Positions 32,794 to 40,234 of a DNA stretch of 64,000 nucleotides are shown here, piece by piece. The notes under the pieces are model-generated. The model saw only the letters and a program-made list of their open reading frames with translations, was not told the origin of the DNA and ran no database searches. This DNA is from Paracoccus maritimus (GTDB lineage: Bacteria > Pseudomonadota > Alphaproteobacteria > Rhodobacterales > Rhodobacteraceae), in assembly GCF_025195095.1 (NCBI RefSeq), contig NZ_JANAVZ010000004.1:1-64000 (forward strand), given 5' to 3'. The position numbers and the translations under genes are program-made. Every line of letters begins with the position of its first letter. The stretch's first letter is position 1.

Positions 32794-32970
32794 CATTGAC
32801 GTTTGGTCAATAACTTATACTCATGCGGCACATAGGAAGCATCTGTATTCTTTTTGATTCCGCTTTTGTCAATTTCGAATCAAGCGCCGGTTGCCACGTA
32901 GCAGGTATGGCTGTTTTGGGGCTGGGACCGACTGTCCGTTGCGCATAGCATGAGTGACTGGTTTGGACCG

Positions 32971-33384
32971 TCATTCATGTTGCCGCTTAACTTCATCTGC
33001 TTCGCATTTTGCGTAGTCAAGAACATCATCAGCATGTCTTCTCACGTCATTTGCGAATTCCGCCGCCTGCTCCGCGTATGCCCTTGCTTCTTCTGCAAAT
33101 TCTACAGCCTCCTCATAGAAATCGTTTAGGTCATCGATATATTCGTTAACCTCGTTAAAGTATTGGTCAAGTTCGTAGTCTTCACAGGTGTGAGAACCAG
33201 AGTAGCTGTAGGAGGATAAGCAATAAGGCACATCAGGCTTTTGGTATTTTGAGGGGGCCCCGGGTTCTGCGCCAGAAAAAGCTGGCTTACTTGAGTAGAA
33301 CGAAGGTTCACTGCAGTATGCCAGTGCGCTTCGGGGCAGTAAGGCACAAATCACCAGCGAAGCGAAATAAAAGATACTTCTCAA
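32971..33384 (-). CDS. Secreted coiled-coil protein, unknown
   Basis: 137 aa, TTG start at 33384. Signal peptide about residues 1-22 (FASLVICALLPRSALA). The mature N-terminal half is Ser/Tyr/Pro-rich with several Cys. The C-terminal half (about 75-130) is an acidic, Ala/Glu-rich helix with heptad-like spacing, probably a coiled coil, and ends with KCEADEVKRQHE. Convergent with the reverse transcriptase gene and of similar AT-richer composition, so probably acquired with it. No family recognised and no proof of a functional link. Confidence 0.5.
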   Translation of the reverse strand: MRSIFYFASLVICALLPRSALAYCSEPSFYSSKPAFSGAEPGAPSKYQKPDVPYCLSSYSYSGSHTCEDYELDQYFNEVNEYIDDLNDFYEEAVEFAEEARAYAEQAAEFANDVRRHADDVLDYAKCEADEVKRQHE

Positions 33385-33655
33385 AATATTGTCTCCGACG
33401 ACGATTTTTGCATATTCATAAGTGTGTCTTTTTCTTTATTGTTAAGACGCGAAATCACGGCATGGATCCGGCGAGTTAGTTTCACTGAGCAGACGGCGAG
33501 GTCAGCATAGCCAAAACGCCAAACTTTCACACGAAAATTCTGCAAGATGCATAAATGGCAGAAATTTAAATCCGCGCCGCAGCGTTGGGTGGAACGGTCA
33601 AAGTCCGGTTCGGGCCGAGTGTGAGAAACACTGGATGGATCACACCGGTCCAAAC

Positions 33656-34021
33656 TCAACTGGCGATGCGCCGACCGAGGCGGATCGTGACGCCGCCCTC
33701 CGTGTCGATCTCGTGCGATAGGATCTCGTAGATCGCAATTAGCTTGCCAGTGCCGAACATTTTGCCGGCCTCATCCCGGCCGCCTTGGCGGACCAAGACA
33801 TGCTCGCTCAAGCGCAGCGCCTCAATGAACTGCTCGTATTTCGCCGAGAAGCCGTGGCGCGGTCCCCTAAATGGATCCCTATAGACCTGGTCCTCACCGA
33901 TCCGCGCGCTGTGCAGTATCGGCGCGTTCGAGATATCGAGCCCTCTGCCCTTCGCGAAGCCGGTCCAAGCAGACCGGTAGGTGAAGCCTGTCCGGAGGTC
34001 ACGCACCCTGATCATAGTCAT
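33656..34021 (-). CDS. Hypothetical protein
   Basis: 121 aa from the ATG at 34021. A compact, mostly polar, basic protein; no signal peptide and no membrane segment. Distinct stretches are DLRTGFTYRSAW and EHVLVRQGGRDEAGKMFG. I do not recognise the family. GC-rich codon use like the core genes. It is followed by a 270-base spacer and the secreted protein gene, with which it shares no obvious link. Confidence 0.4.
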   Translation of the reverse strand: MTMIRVRDLRTGFTYRSAWTGFAKGRGLDISNAPILHSARIGEDQVYRDPFRGPRHGFSAKYEQFIEALRLSEHVLVRQGGRDEAGKMFGTGKLIAIYEILSHEIDTEGGVTIRLGRRIAS

Positions 34022-34067
34022 GCCTGGTCTTCCCACTGTCACCCGCTTCCGGGCTAATCCTACACCC

Positions 34068-34092
34068 CGTGGCTGGTGAAGGACCAGCCACG
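34068..34092. repeat. Perfect 10-bp inverted repeat (hairpin)
   Basis: CGTGGCTGGT and ACCAGCCACG flank a 5-base loop (GAAGG). No T-run follows on either strand, so it is not a typical intrinsic terminator. It may be a transposon end structure or a terminator of another type. Confidence 0.6.
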
Positions 34093-34256
34093 CATCGCAA
34101 ACGGCGGCTTGATGGACATAGGGTGTATTGTGAGAACATCAACTTCGCGTAGGGCGCCGAAAGTCCGGTATGGGGAAACTGCGCGATGGCATCTGCGGGG
34201 AGTCGACTGGCAGCTAATGGCCGGAGGTGACACAGTTAGTTGCATTAGCGGCGACA

Positions 34257-34345
34257 TGACGCTGTTGCAACTGATCCTGATCGCGGTGATCCAAGGCGCC
34301 ACCGAGTTCCTGCCGCTCTCCTTTTCGCTACTAGCAAAGGCGTGA
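34257..34345 (+). pseudogene. uppP: 5' remnant of undecaprenyl-diphosphatase (uppP)
   Basis: From the ATG at 34257 the first 22 residues (MTLLQLILIAVIQGATEFLP) match the start of UppP/BacA, whose next residues normally read VSSSGHL. Here the frame diverges after LPLS and stops at 34345. Only the first 5-10% of a 270-aa protein remains. The 3' boundary falls at the start of the Mrp remnant. Confidence 0.65.
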
Positions 34346-34357
34346 AAAGTGTTTGCG

Positions 34358-34762
34358 TCATTCGACCAAGCCCGAGGCCGCCACCTCGGAAGGCCGTTCA
34401 AGGCTGGGGTGCATCAAGAGCAACTCGGGAGGCAGGTGGGCGGCCCGCTCCATCCGGTCGCGATGCAGTGACGCGCGAGCCAGAAGCATCAGCGTTACAG
34501 GGACTGTGACAATGACAGCGAAGCCGATGATCAGTTCGTGGAGGATCGAGCGGTCCTGCAGCCAACTGGCAAGAAGTGCGGACGCGATCGTCACGCCGCC
34601 TGTCCCCCAACTCGTCGCCAGGGTCGGCGCGTGCAGCCGGTCGTAAAAGCTGCTCAGGCGCAGGAAGCCCCATGCACCAATGAGCGTGAGGTTGGATCCG
34701 AGGATCACGAACAGCGCAATAGGGATGCTGAGCCACAGCGGAACGGTCTCCAGGCCGCTCAT
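34358..34762 (-). CDS. mrpG: Na+/H+ antiporter subunit MrpG/PhaG
   Basis: 134 aa with three helices; the family pattern is [20 protein letters not shown]. Subunit G of the multi-subunit Mrp-type monovalent cation/proton antiporter in the inner membrane. Start overlaps the mrpF stop by 4 bases. The remaining large subunits (A-D) are absent from this region, so this is a leftover operon end and the complex cannot be formed from it alone. Confidence 0.88.
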   Translation of the reverse strand: MSGLETVPLWLSIPIALFVILGSNLTLIGAWGFLRLSSFYDRLHAPTLATSWGTGGVTIASALLASWLQDRSILHELIIGFAVIVTVPVTLMLLARASLHRDRMERAAHLPPELLLMHPSLERPSEVAASGLVE

Positions 34763-35040
34763 TCGATGACCTCCCCTCGGAATAGGAACTTGGCCAAGGC
34801 GATCGATGCGACAAAGCCCATGACTGCGATCACCATCGCCGCCTCGAAGAGAAAGATGGAGCCAAGCCTCATCCCCGTTACCAGGAATAGCAGCATGACT
34901 GCGATATATAGGGTGTCCAGCGCCAGCACGCGGTCTTGCGCGCGCGGCCCCTTCAGGATGCGAATGTCGGCAAGACAGGTGGCCAGTGCCAGCGCCAGCT
35001 GGGCATAGGTCAGCGACCAGACCAGGATTGTGTGGCTCAT
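34759..35040 (-). CDS. mrpF: Na+/H+ antiporter subunit MrpF/PhaF
   Basis: 93 aa with three helices and the conserved [16 protein letters not shown] loop of MrpF. Part of the Mrp antiporter complex. Overlaps both neighbours by 4 bases in the usual E-F-G order. Intact in itself, but the operon is cut upstream. Confidence 0.88.
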   Translation of the reverse strand: MSHTILVWSLTYAQLALALATCLADIRILKGPRAQDRVLALDTLYIAVMLLFLVTGMRLGSIFLFEAAMVIAVMGFVASIALAKFLFRGEVIE

Positions 35041-35450
35041 TCGAAAACCTCTTGCAGCATGGGGACGTAGACGTTGTTCACGACGTGGAGGTAGCGCCCG
35101 GATTCGGCGCCATCAAAGACATGCAGGACCAGCGTGCCCGTCTCGGAAACATATTCCACCCAGGCCGTGCCGGGCGTCGCCGTCAGTATAATCTCCAGAA
35201 CCGCAAGAGCCGTGGGGCTGCGCAGCTTGACGGGGATCAGCAGGAAGCTGGACTGCCGCGTCCCGCGCTGATCGGTCAGCAGCCGCACCACAGCGATGTT
35301 CGAGCGGATGATGTCCGTGAACAGCGTCAACACCAGGCGCGGCATCACCCGGAGGCTGCGCATCGGCACCCGCTCAGGCTGGAGGGCGTGCATCGTCCAG
35401 CTTGCGAAGACCGCAAGGCCCAGACCGAGCACCAGATTGCCGAGGGAGAT
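35037..35450 (-). pseudogene. mrpE: Na+/H+ antiporter subunit MrpE, N-terminus cut
   Basis: The C-terminal 130 residues of MrpE are present (MRSLRVMPRLV, then DIIRSNIAV and TPGTAWVEYV). Upstream, the frame is recognisable back to ISLGNLVLGLG and then stops matching at about 35450, where IS5-type transposase DNA begins. The usual first helix (about 20-30 residues) is missing. A GTG at 35432 could start a shortened protein. Confidence 0.8.
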
Positions 35451-35608
35451 ACAAGCGGCGCAACCGCATCGAGATAATGTTCGGCAGGCTCAAGGACTGG
35501 CGCCGGATCGCCACCCGCTACGACAGATGCCCCAAGGTCTTCCTGTCGGCCATCGCTTTGGCCGCCGCCGTCATCTTCTGGCTATGACAATCAATGAGTC
35601 TGGACTCT
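35450..35608 (+). mobile_element. 3' remnant of an IS5-family insertion sequence
   Basis: The plus frame ending at 35587 reads RYKRRNRIEIMFGRLKDW followed by DRCPKVFLSAIALAA and FWL, the conserved C-terminal end of IS5-type (IS427-like) transposases. The short tail after the stop, ending near GAGTCTGGAC (35600-35609), is probably the right inverted repeat. Everything upstream of the last 45 codons is gone. It interrupts mrpE on one side and the YgjP-like gene on the other. Confidence 0.75.
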
Positions 35609-35642
35609 AGAAGAGGCGACAAAGCTTATAGCCTCAAAGCTA

Positions 35643-36194
35643 TTGTGGGTTCATCAAAAGCTCGCTGAGCAGGGCGAAAGTGCACGCGAGGACGTTTTTC
35701 GGGTCGCGGAGTTTGTGGATGGCGAAGGCTTCCACCTACTTGGGAAGCACTATCGCCTCAAACTCGTCGATATTCCCAAGAATGTGACCGGTGTGCCGAG
35801 CGTCAGGTTCGAGGGCGATCGGCTTTTGTTGCGGCGAGAGCAAGCTGCCTCGGGGGGCAAGCGGATTGAAGAATACTATACTAGAGCGGCACATCCCTAC
35901 CTGAATGAGACCGTTCAGAGGTGGAAGAGAATCGTTGGCGCTGAGCCCGGGCGCTTCGTCCAGGTAATGGATCTTGGATACAGGTGGGGCTCATGCAGCG
36001 CAGATGGGACATTGAACTTCCACTGGCGGGTAATGCAGCTACCAGCCAGAATCATCGAATATGTCGTCGTGCACGAGCTGGTGCACATCAAGGTTCCAAA
36101 CCATTCAGAAAAATTCTGGAAAATGCTCGGTTCGGTCATGCCAGACTATGAAAGTCGTAAAGCTTGGCTGAAGCAAAAAGGTGGTGAGCTTTGA
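35643..36194 (+). CDS. YgjP-like metal-dependent hydrolase (M48-type fold), 5' end lost
   Basis: 183 aa from the TTG at 35643; the matching frame actually continues upstream (LEEATKLIASKLLWVHQKL) to the edge of the IS fragment at about 35608, so the natural start was deleted. The catalytic part is complete: YRWGSCSADGTLNF, then VVHELVHIKVPNHSEKFW (HExxH plus the third His). YgjP/DUF45 proteins resemble WSS1-type metalloproteases and often accompany type I restriction or other defence loci. A normal member is about 230-240 residues. It may be inactive because of the missing N-terminal region or poor translation start. Confidence 0.75.
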   Translation: MWVHQKLAEQGESAREDVFRVAEFVDGEGFHLLGKHYRLKLVDIPKNVTGVPSVRFEGDRLLLRREQAASGGKRIEEYYTRAAHPYLNETVQRWKRIVGAEPGRFVQVMDLGYRWGSCSADGTLNFHWRVMQLPARIIEYVVVHELVHIKVPNHSEKFWKMLGSVMPDYESRKAWLKQKGGEL

Positions 36195-36271
36195 ACACAT
36201 TGGCACTAAATCATGTGTTCTTTCACGCCCTTTCTAAATTGGCTGCATAATTCAATCGTTTGGTCACCTTC

Positions 36272-37210
36272 ATGAAGCCCCGCTCGATCAACATTTTCCT
36301 TCTCGACGGCGATCCGAACGGCATTCGGGTGGCGCAGATCTCGATGTCAACGATCCAAGCCATTGCCTTTCGACGCAACCAGCTACGTCGGGTTCGGGAA
36401 GCATTTCCCGAGATCGAACGGCCAGGCGTCTACATCCTCATCGGCGCCGATGAAGACGCGCAAGACAGGCAGCTTGCATATATCGGAGAGTCCGAAGGCG
36501 TCGGCGCTCGCCTATCGTATCACAACTCGAATGAGGCCGGTCGCGATGCCAAAGGATTCTGGACCGACACGGTCGTGCTGATCAGCAAGGACGAGAACCT
36601 GACCAAGAGCCACGCGCGTTATGTCGAAGCCTGCCTGATCCGGGGCGTCGTTAGCAATCCCCGTTGGACCCTGCCCAACACGCGCACGCCGTCCGACGAC
36701 GCGGGCAAGCTACCACTCCCCGACCGCGCAGCCATTGACGAGTTCGTGGATCAGACAAAAACGCTGGTTGGAGCCCTCGGCTGGGATCTCTTCCGAGAAG
36801 TCCGCGGTCGTGCGCAGGAGCAGATCGCAGGGCGAGAACTGCCAGAGGCTGAAATCCATGAAAGCCCTCGGTTCTTCTTCCGAGGCGACGGCTTCGCGGC
36901 AGAGATGGAGATTGGGCCCTCCGGGGATTTCGTCGTCACAGCAGGTTCGAGGGCAAGGGTCCGGACGACGCGAACGATACCGAGGGGGACGGTCACGCTC
37001 CGGAACACCCTTGTTGAGAAGGGCGTCCTCCGCGAGGAAGGCGATTTTCTTGTCTTCACAAGCGCCTACAGCTTCACGTCTGCCTCTGCCGCGGCTGCGG
37101 CCGTCATTGGTGCGAGCGCTAATGGCCGGATCCTGTGGAAGCTCCCGGACGGGCGCAACTACGCGGACTGGGAAGCCTCTCAGGGCATATCAGACTGCGC
37201 CTCGCAGTGA
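36272..37210 (+). CDS. GIY-YIG nuclease family protein with DUF4357 (copy 1)
   Basis: 312 aa from the ATG at 36272. An N-terminal GIY-YIG-type nuclease fold (about 35-150) is seen as GVYILIGADEDAQD and LAYIGESEGVGARL, followed by a catalytic-type Glu region (RYVEACLI). The C-terminal DUF4357 domain (about 240-305) has LVEKGVLREEG and ILWKLPDGRNYADW. Proteins of this layout sit in restriction and other defence islands. It is about 95% identical in protein to copy 2 at 51854-52798, but the DNA differs at many third codon positions. Lies upstream of the BREX genes; predicted to cut or restrict foreign DNA (inference). Confidence 0.85.
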   Translation: MKPRSINIFLLDGDPNGIRVAQISMSTIQAIAFRRNQLRRVREAFPEIERPGVYILIGADEDAQDRQLAYIGESEGVGARLSYHNSNEAGRDAKGFWTDTVVLISKDENLTKSHARYVEACLIRGVVSNPRWTLPNTRTPSDDAGKLPLPDRAAIDEFVDQTKTLVGALGWDLFREVRGRAQEQIAGRELPEAEIHESPRFFFRGDGFAAEMEIGPSGDFVVTAGSRARVRTTRTIPRGTVTLRNTLVEKGVLREEGDFLVFTSAYSFTSASAAAAAVIGASANGRILWKLPDGRNYADWEASQGISDCASQ

Positions 37211-37780
37211 GGCCGCTCAAAGGCGGTAGCAAGTTGGATTTCTGTTCCATCTCGCTGAACGCCACCCACGTCGAACTGCTTAGCGGACGCTCTCAAAAAG
37301 TTCTACACTTTCAGTTACTTGCAAGAAATTCACCTTAACGGCGCAGTCATCAGGTCCGGAGAATATCGGCCCTCAGAGACCGCTTCCGGGCCTCTTGGCA
37401 GCAGGGGCAGTGCTCAGCCCCTCCCGCATAACCCCCGAATACAACGGAAAAATCCGGCCGGAGCCGGATCGGGAGAACGCTTTCGCGAGGGCAAGTGGCG
37501 GAGGGAATGAGTCATCGAAAATCTCGGCTCAGAGTCCTGCAGTCATGCGCTGGCAGAACTGCACGAGAGCGCTCGTCTCCAAGCGATTATTAATCGTTTT
37601 CTCTCGGTTGCGTCCGTTCGGAACTTCCCAAAACCGGGGCGCTGATCGCCGCTCAAATTCCCCGCTATCGCCAAACCAGACGCAATGCGCGGACTTGCGC
37701 AACTAACTGACTTGCCTCGCATTTTCTTTCACGCCTTCGTTTGGACGCAACCACACCGAGTTGCTCAGATGGAGGACAAC
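37211..37780. other. Intergenic stretch before the HTH gene
   Basis: No convincing frame. Frames of 60-100 codons on the plus strand have no recognisable domain. An AT-richer patch at about 37,290-37,330 could hold a promoter. The GGAGG at 37771-37775 is the ribosome site of the following HTH gene. Confidence 0.45.
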
Positions 37781-37984
37781 ATGAAACGCAATTGCATGAC
37801 CCAGAAGGAACTCGCCGACCGCTGGACCATCTCGCACCGCACACTGGAACGGTGGCGGTGGGCTGGCGAAGGCCCGGCATACATGAAGCTAGGCGGACGC
37901 GTCGTCTACCGCGTCAGCGATATCGAGGCGTTCGAACAAGAGGTCATTCAATCCACTGCTGACCAGCGGATCGCCGCGTTCTGA
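37781..37984 (+). CDS. Small helix-turn-helix (excisionase/AlpA-like) protein
   Basis: 67 aa from the ATG at 37781, with GGAGG 5 bases upstream. The whole protein is one winged HTH of the MerR/excisionase type: TQKELADRWTISHRTLERWR, then GPAYMKLGGRVVYRVSDIEAFE. Such proteins act as excision factors or small repressors. No integrase is near. It sits 158 bases upstream of brxR and may act in control of the BREX operon or be left from the element that carried it. Confidence 0.8.
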   Translation: MKRNCMTQKELADRWTISHRTLERWRWAGEGPAYMKLGGRVVYRVSDIEAFEQEVIQSTADQRIAAF

Positions 37985-38058
37985 CGCCATTGGCGACCTC
38001 CCGGCCGCAAGTCACGCTCCAAAGCTCTGGTTTGCGGCGCATTTCGATTGCGCCACCT

Positions 38059-38134
38059 TCCCGGCTCGGCTAGCCTCGGCTCAGGCCCAGTAAATGGGCG
38101 CGCATAGTTATCGTGCGCATCGCCCGAGCCGGGA
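38059..38134. promoter_or_regulatory. Nested inverted repeats upstream of brxR
   Basis: An 11-bp perfect inverted repeat (TCCCGGCTCGG at 38059-38069, CCGAGCCGGGA at 38124-38134) encloses two more perfect dyads: GCCCA-5-TGGGC (38085-38099) and GCGCA-9-TGCGC (38100-38118). The right arm contains the brxR ribosome site. BrxR homologues bind inverted repeats in their own promoters, so this is a likely operator; the outer repeat could also form an mRNA hairpin hiding the ribosome site. Confidence 0.65.
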
Positions 38135-38141
38135 GAGCGTG

Positions 38142-39014
38142 ATGGAGAGCGACAGGTCGGAACTTCGCTGGGGCGTCGAGCAGCGCCTCGAGTTCATAGA
38201 GTTCCGCCTGTTCTGGGAGGGGCATGTGAACCGAAGCGATCTGATGGACCAGTTCGGGGTCTCGGTGAACCAGGCGTCCACCGACCTGAACCGCTACATC
38301 GGCTTCGCGCCGGACAACATGGTCTACGACAAGAGCGCGCGGACCTATGTCCGCGGCTCAGGCTTCAAGCCACAGTTCCTCGAGCCTGACGCCAGCCGCT
38401 ACCTCGCGCAGCTGCGATCGATGGCGGACGGGATCCTCGACCGCGAGGACTCCTGGATCGCCGATCTCCCGCCCTATGCCTCGGCCCCGACCCCGGTGCG
38501 CGGCGTCAATCCGGTGAGGCTCCGCTCCGTGGTCGGCGCCATCCGTCGCTCCGAGGCGATCGAGGTGAAGTACCAGTCCCTGTCCAGCCCGGAGCCGCGG
38601 TGGCGCTGGATTGCACCCCACGCCATCGCCTTCGACGGCTTCCGCTGGCACGCGCGGGCGTTCTGCCAGACTGACGAAAACTTCAAGGACTTCCTGCTCT
38701 CACGGATCCTCGACATCCGCGGATCGCGGGAGAGCGACATCTCGGCCGAGAATGATCGCGACTGGCACTTAGAGGTCACCCTGGAGGTCGGCCCCCACCC
38801 CGACCTCTCGGAGACGCAGGCGAAGGTCATCGCTCTCGACTACGCCATGCGGGGCGGCAAGGCGAAGATCAAGGTGCGGCGGGCGTTGCTGTACTACGCG
38901 CTCAGGCGTCTCGGACTTGATACTCATCCCGGCGCTAGGAAGCCGCAGGATCAGCAGATCGTTCTCCTGAATCGTGACGTGGTTCATCTGCAAGATGGGA
39001 GCTCGGCACGATGA
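38142..39014 (+). CDS. brxR: BrxR: WYL-domain transcriptional regulator of BREX
   Basis: 290 aa from the ATG at 38142, chosen over 38094 because GGGAGAG precedes it. N-terminal winged HTH (about 10-70, FWEGHVNRSDLMDQFGVSVNQ), then a WYL domain (about 125-200) with SEAIEVKYQSLSS, APHAIAFDGFRWHARAFC, and a C-terminal WCX-like part. BrxR proteins repress BREX genes and may sense a small ligand through WYL. Its stop overlaps brxA by 4 bases, so it is the first gene of the BREX operon. Nested dyads just upstream are its likely operator. Confidence 0.88.
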   Translation: MESDRSELRWGVEQRLEFIEFRLFWEGHVNRSDLMDQFGVSVNQASTDLNRYIGFAPDNMVYDKSARTYVRGSGFKPQFLEPDASRYLAQLRSMADGILDREDSWIADLPPYASAPTPVRGVNPVRLRSVVGAIRRSEAIEVKYQSLSSPEPRWRWIAPHAIAFDGFRWHARAFCQTDENFKDFLLSRILDIRGSRESDISAENDRDWHLEVTLEVGPHPDLSETQAKVIALDYAMRGGKAKIKVRRALLYYALRRLGLDTHPGARKPQDQQIVLLNRDVVHLQDGSSAR

Positions 39015-39631
39015 CCGGTGCAGACCTCCAGCCTTACAAGATGTCTTTCGCCGTTGGAGGACTGCTGCTTAACGAAAGCGTCGAAGTTGCCCGAATGCAC
39101 GCGCCATCGGAGGCGTGGGACGCAACGTTGCGGCGCGCCTTGGAGGGAGGTGTGACGTCCCTCCCCAAGGCCGCGTCGCGTCGCAGAACGCTTCGTGAGA
39201 TCGTGAATCGGATTTCGACCTTGAGCGATGAAGAGCTCGGCTATCTCGTCCAGGTGGCAGATCGCCAAGACCAGCAAGCCCTATTGTGGCTCGCGACCTG
39301 CAGAGCATACCGATTTGTCCGAGAGTTCGCGACGGAAGTCATCCACGAGCGATTTCTTTCGTTCCAACTCGACCTGCCGCTGGAAAGTTTCGACGTCCTG
39401 TTTGCCGCCAAAGCCGAATGGGATGAAGGCCTTGCCGGGATCAGTCCGACGACCCGCGCAAAGCTGCGGCAGGTGCTGTTCCGGATGATGCGCGAAGCAA
39501 ACGTGATCTCCGACGATAACAGGATCCTGTCGGCCTATGTCTCGCCGCGGCTCAAAGCGATCTTGGCAGAGAAAAACCCAAGGGACCTCGTCGTGTTTCC
39601 TGGATTGAGCCGTGATGGAGGCGCTTTGTGA
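39011..39631 (+). CDS. brxA: BrxA (DUF1819) BREX protein
   Basis: 206 aa, the usual length for BrxA. An all-helical DUF1819 protein: SFAVGGLLLNESVEVA near the start and STLSDEELGYLVQVADRQDQ in the middle. BrxA is a small DNA-binding protein of the type 1 BREX phage-defence complex. It overlaps brxR upstream and brxB downstream by 4 bases each. The gene order brxA-brxB-brxC-pglX-pglZ-brxL is the classic type 1 order. Confidence 0.92.
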   Translation: MTGADLQPYKMSFAVGGLLLNESVEVARMHAPSEAWDATLRRALEGGVTSLPKAASRRRTLREIVNRISTLSDEELGYLVQVADRQDQQALLWLATCRAYRFVREFATEVIHERFLSFQLDLPLESFDVLFAAKAEWDEGLAGISPTTRAKLRQVLFRMMREANVISDDNRILSAYVSPRLKAILAEKNPRDLVVFPGLSRDGGAL

Positions 39632-40230
39632 GAAAGCCGACCAGCCGCAAAGAGCGGGCAGAGCATCTATTCAAGGTCGTCACCAGCCAGCGGTTCCTGA
39701 CCAAGCAAGGCCTTGGAAATGAGGTGCCGTTCTTCATCTGCCCTTACCCGGCAGAAGAAGGACTGTCGATGGTTGAGGACCGGTTGGATCTCGTTACCCG
39801 GATAACACACGCCGGGATCGCCGTTCTCGACCTGAGCCTTTACGACCTCTCGCTCAGCATTCTCGAAGAGCGCGGCATCCTCGAGCAGATCCTCGAGATC
39901 GAGTCGGACACCGACAAAGGAGAGATCCGGGAGCTTCTGCAGTCCGTTCTGGATCCCAAAGCCAACCTGATCCCGAAGATTGGCGACGCCATCGAAGCCA
40001 CACCGCATGACGTCATCTTCCTCTCCGGCGTTGGCGAGGTCTATCCATACATCCGGTCGCACAACGTGCTGAATAATCTGCAGAGCACGGCCAAGGACAA
40101 GCCGACCGTCCTGTTCTTCCCTGGCAGCTACACCCATGCGCTCGCAACGGGGGCCTCACTCGATCTGTTCGGGCGCCTGCACGACGACAAGTACTACCGG
40201 GCCTTCAATATTCTGAACTATGAGGTTTGA
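39628..40230 (+). CDS. brxB: BrxB (DUF1788) BREX protein
   Basis: 200 aa of DUF1788: VPFFICPYPAEEGLSMV, then ITHAGIAVLDLSLYDLSL and the C-terminal PTVLFFPGSYTHALATGASL. BrxB is needed for BREX defence and host methylation in studied systems, probably as a structural partner of PglZ and PglX. Starts within the brxA stop (ATG/TGA overlap) and is followed by brxC after 4 bases. Confidence 0.92.
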   Translation: MRKPTSRKERAEHLFKVVTSQRFLTKQGLGNEVPFFICPYPAEEGLSMVEDRLDLVTRITHAGIAVLDLSLYDLSLSILEERGILEQILEIESDTDKGEIRELLQSVLDPKANLIPKIGDAIEATPHDVIFLSGVGEVYPYIRSHNVLNNLQSTAKDKPTVLFFPGSYTHALATGASLDLFGRLHDDKYYRAFNILNYEV

Positions 40231-40234
40231 TCCG

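Noticed and set aside
33381..33659. A minus-strand frame of 92 codons
   Set aside because: No ribosome site, no recognisable domain and composition change inside the frame; probably a chance frame in the leader of the secreted protein gene.
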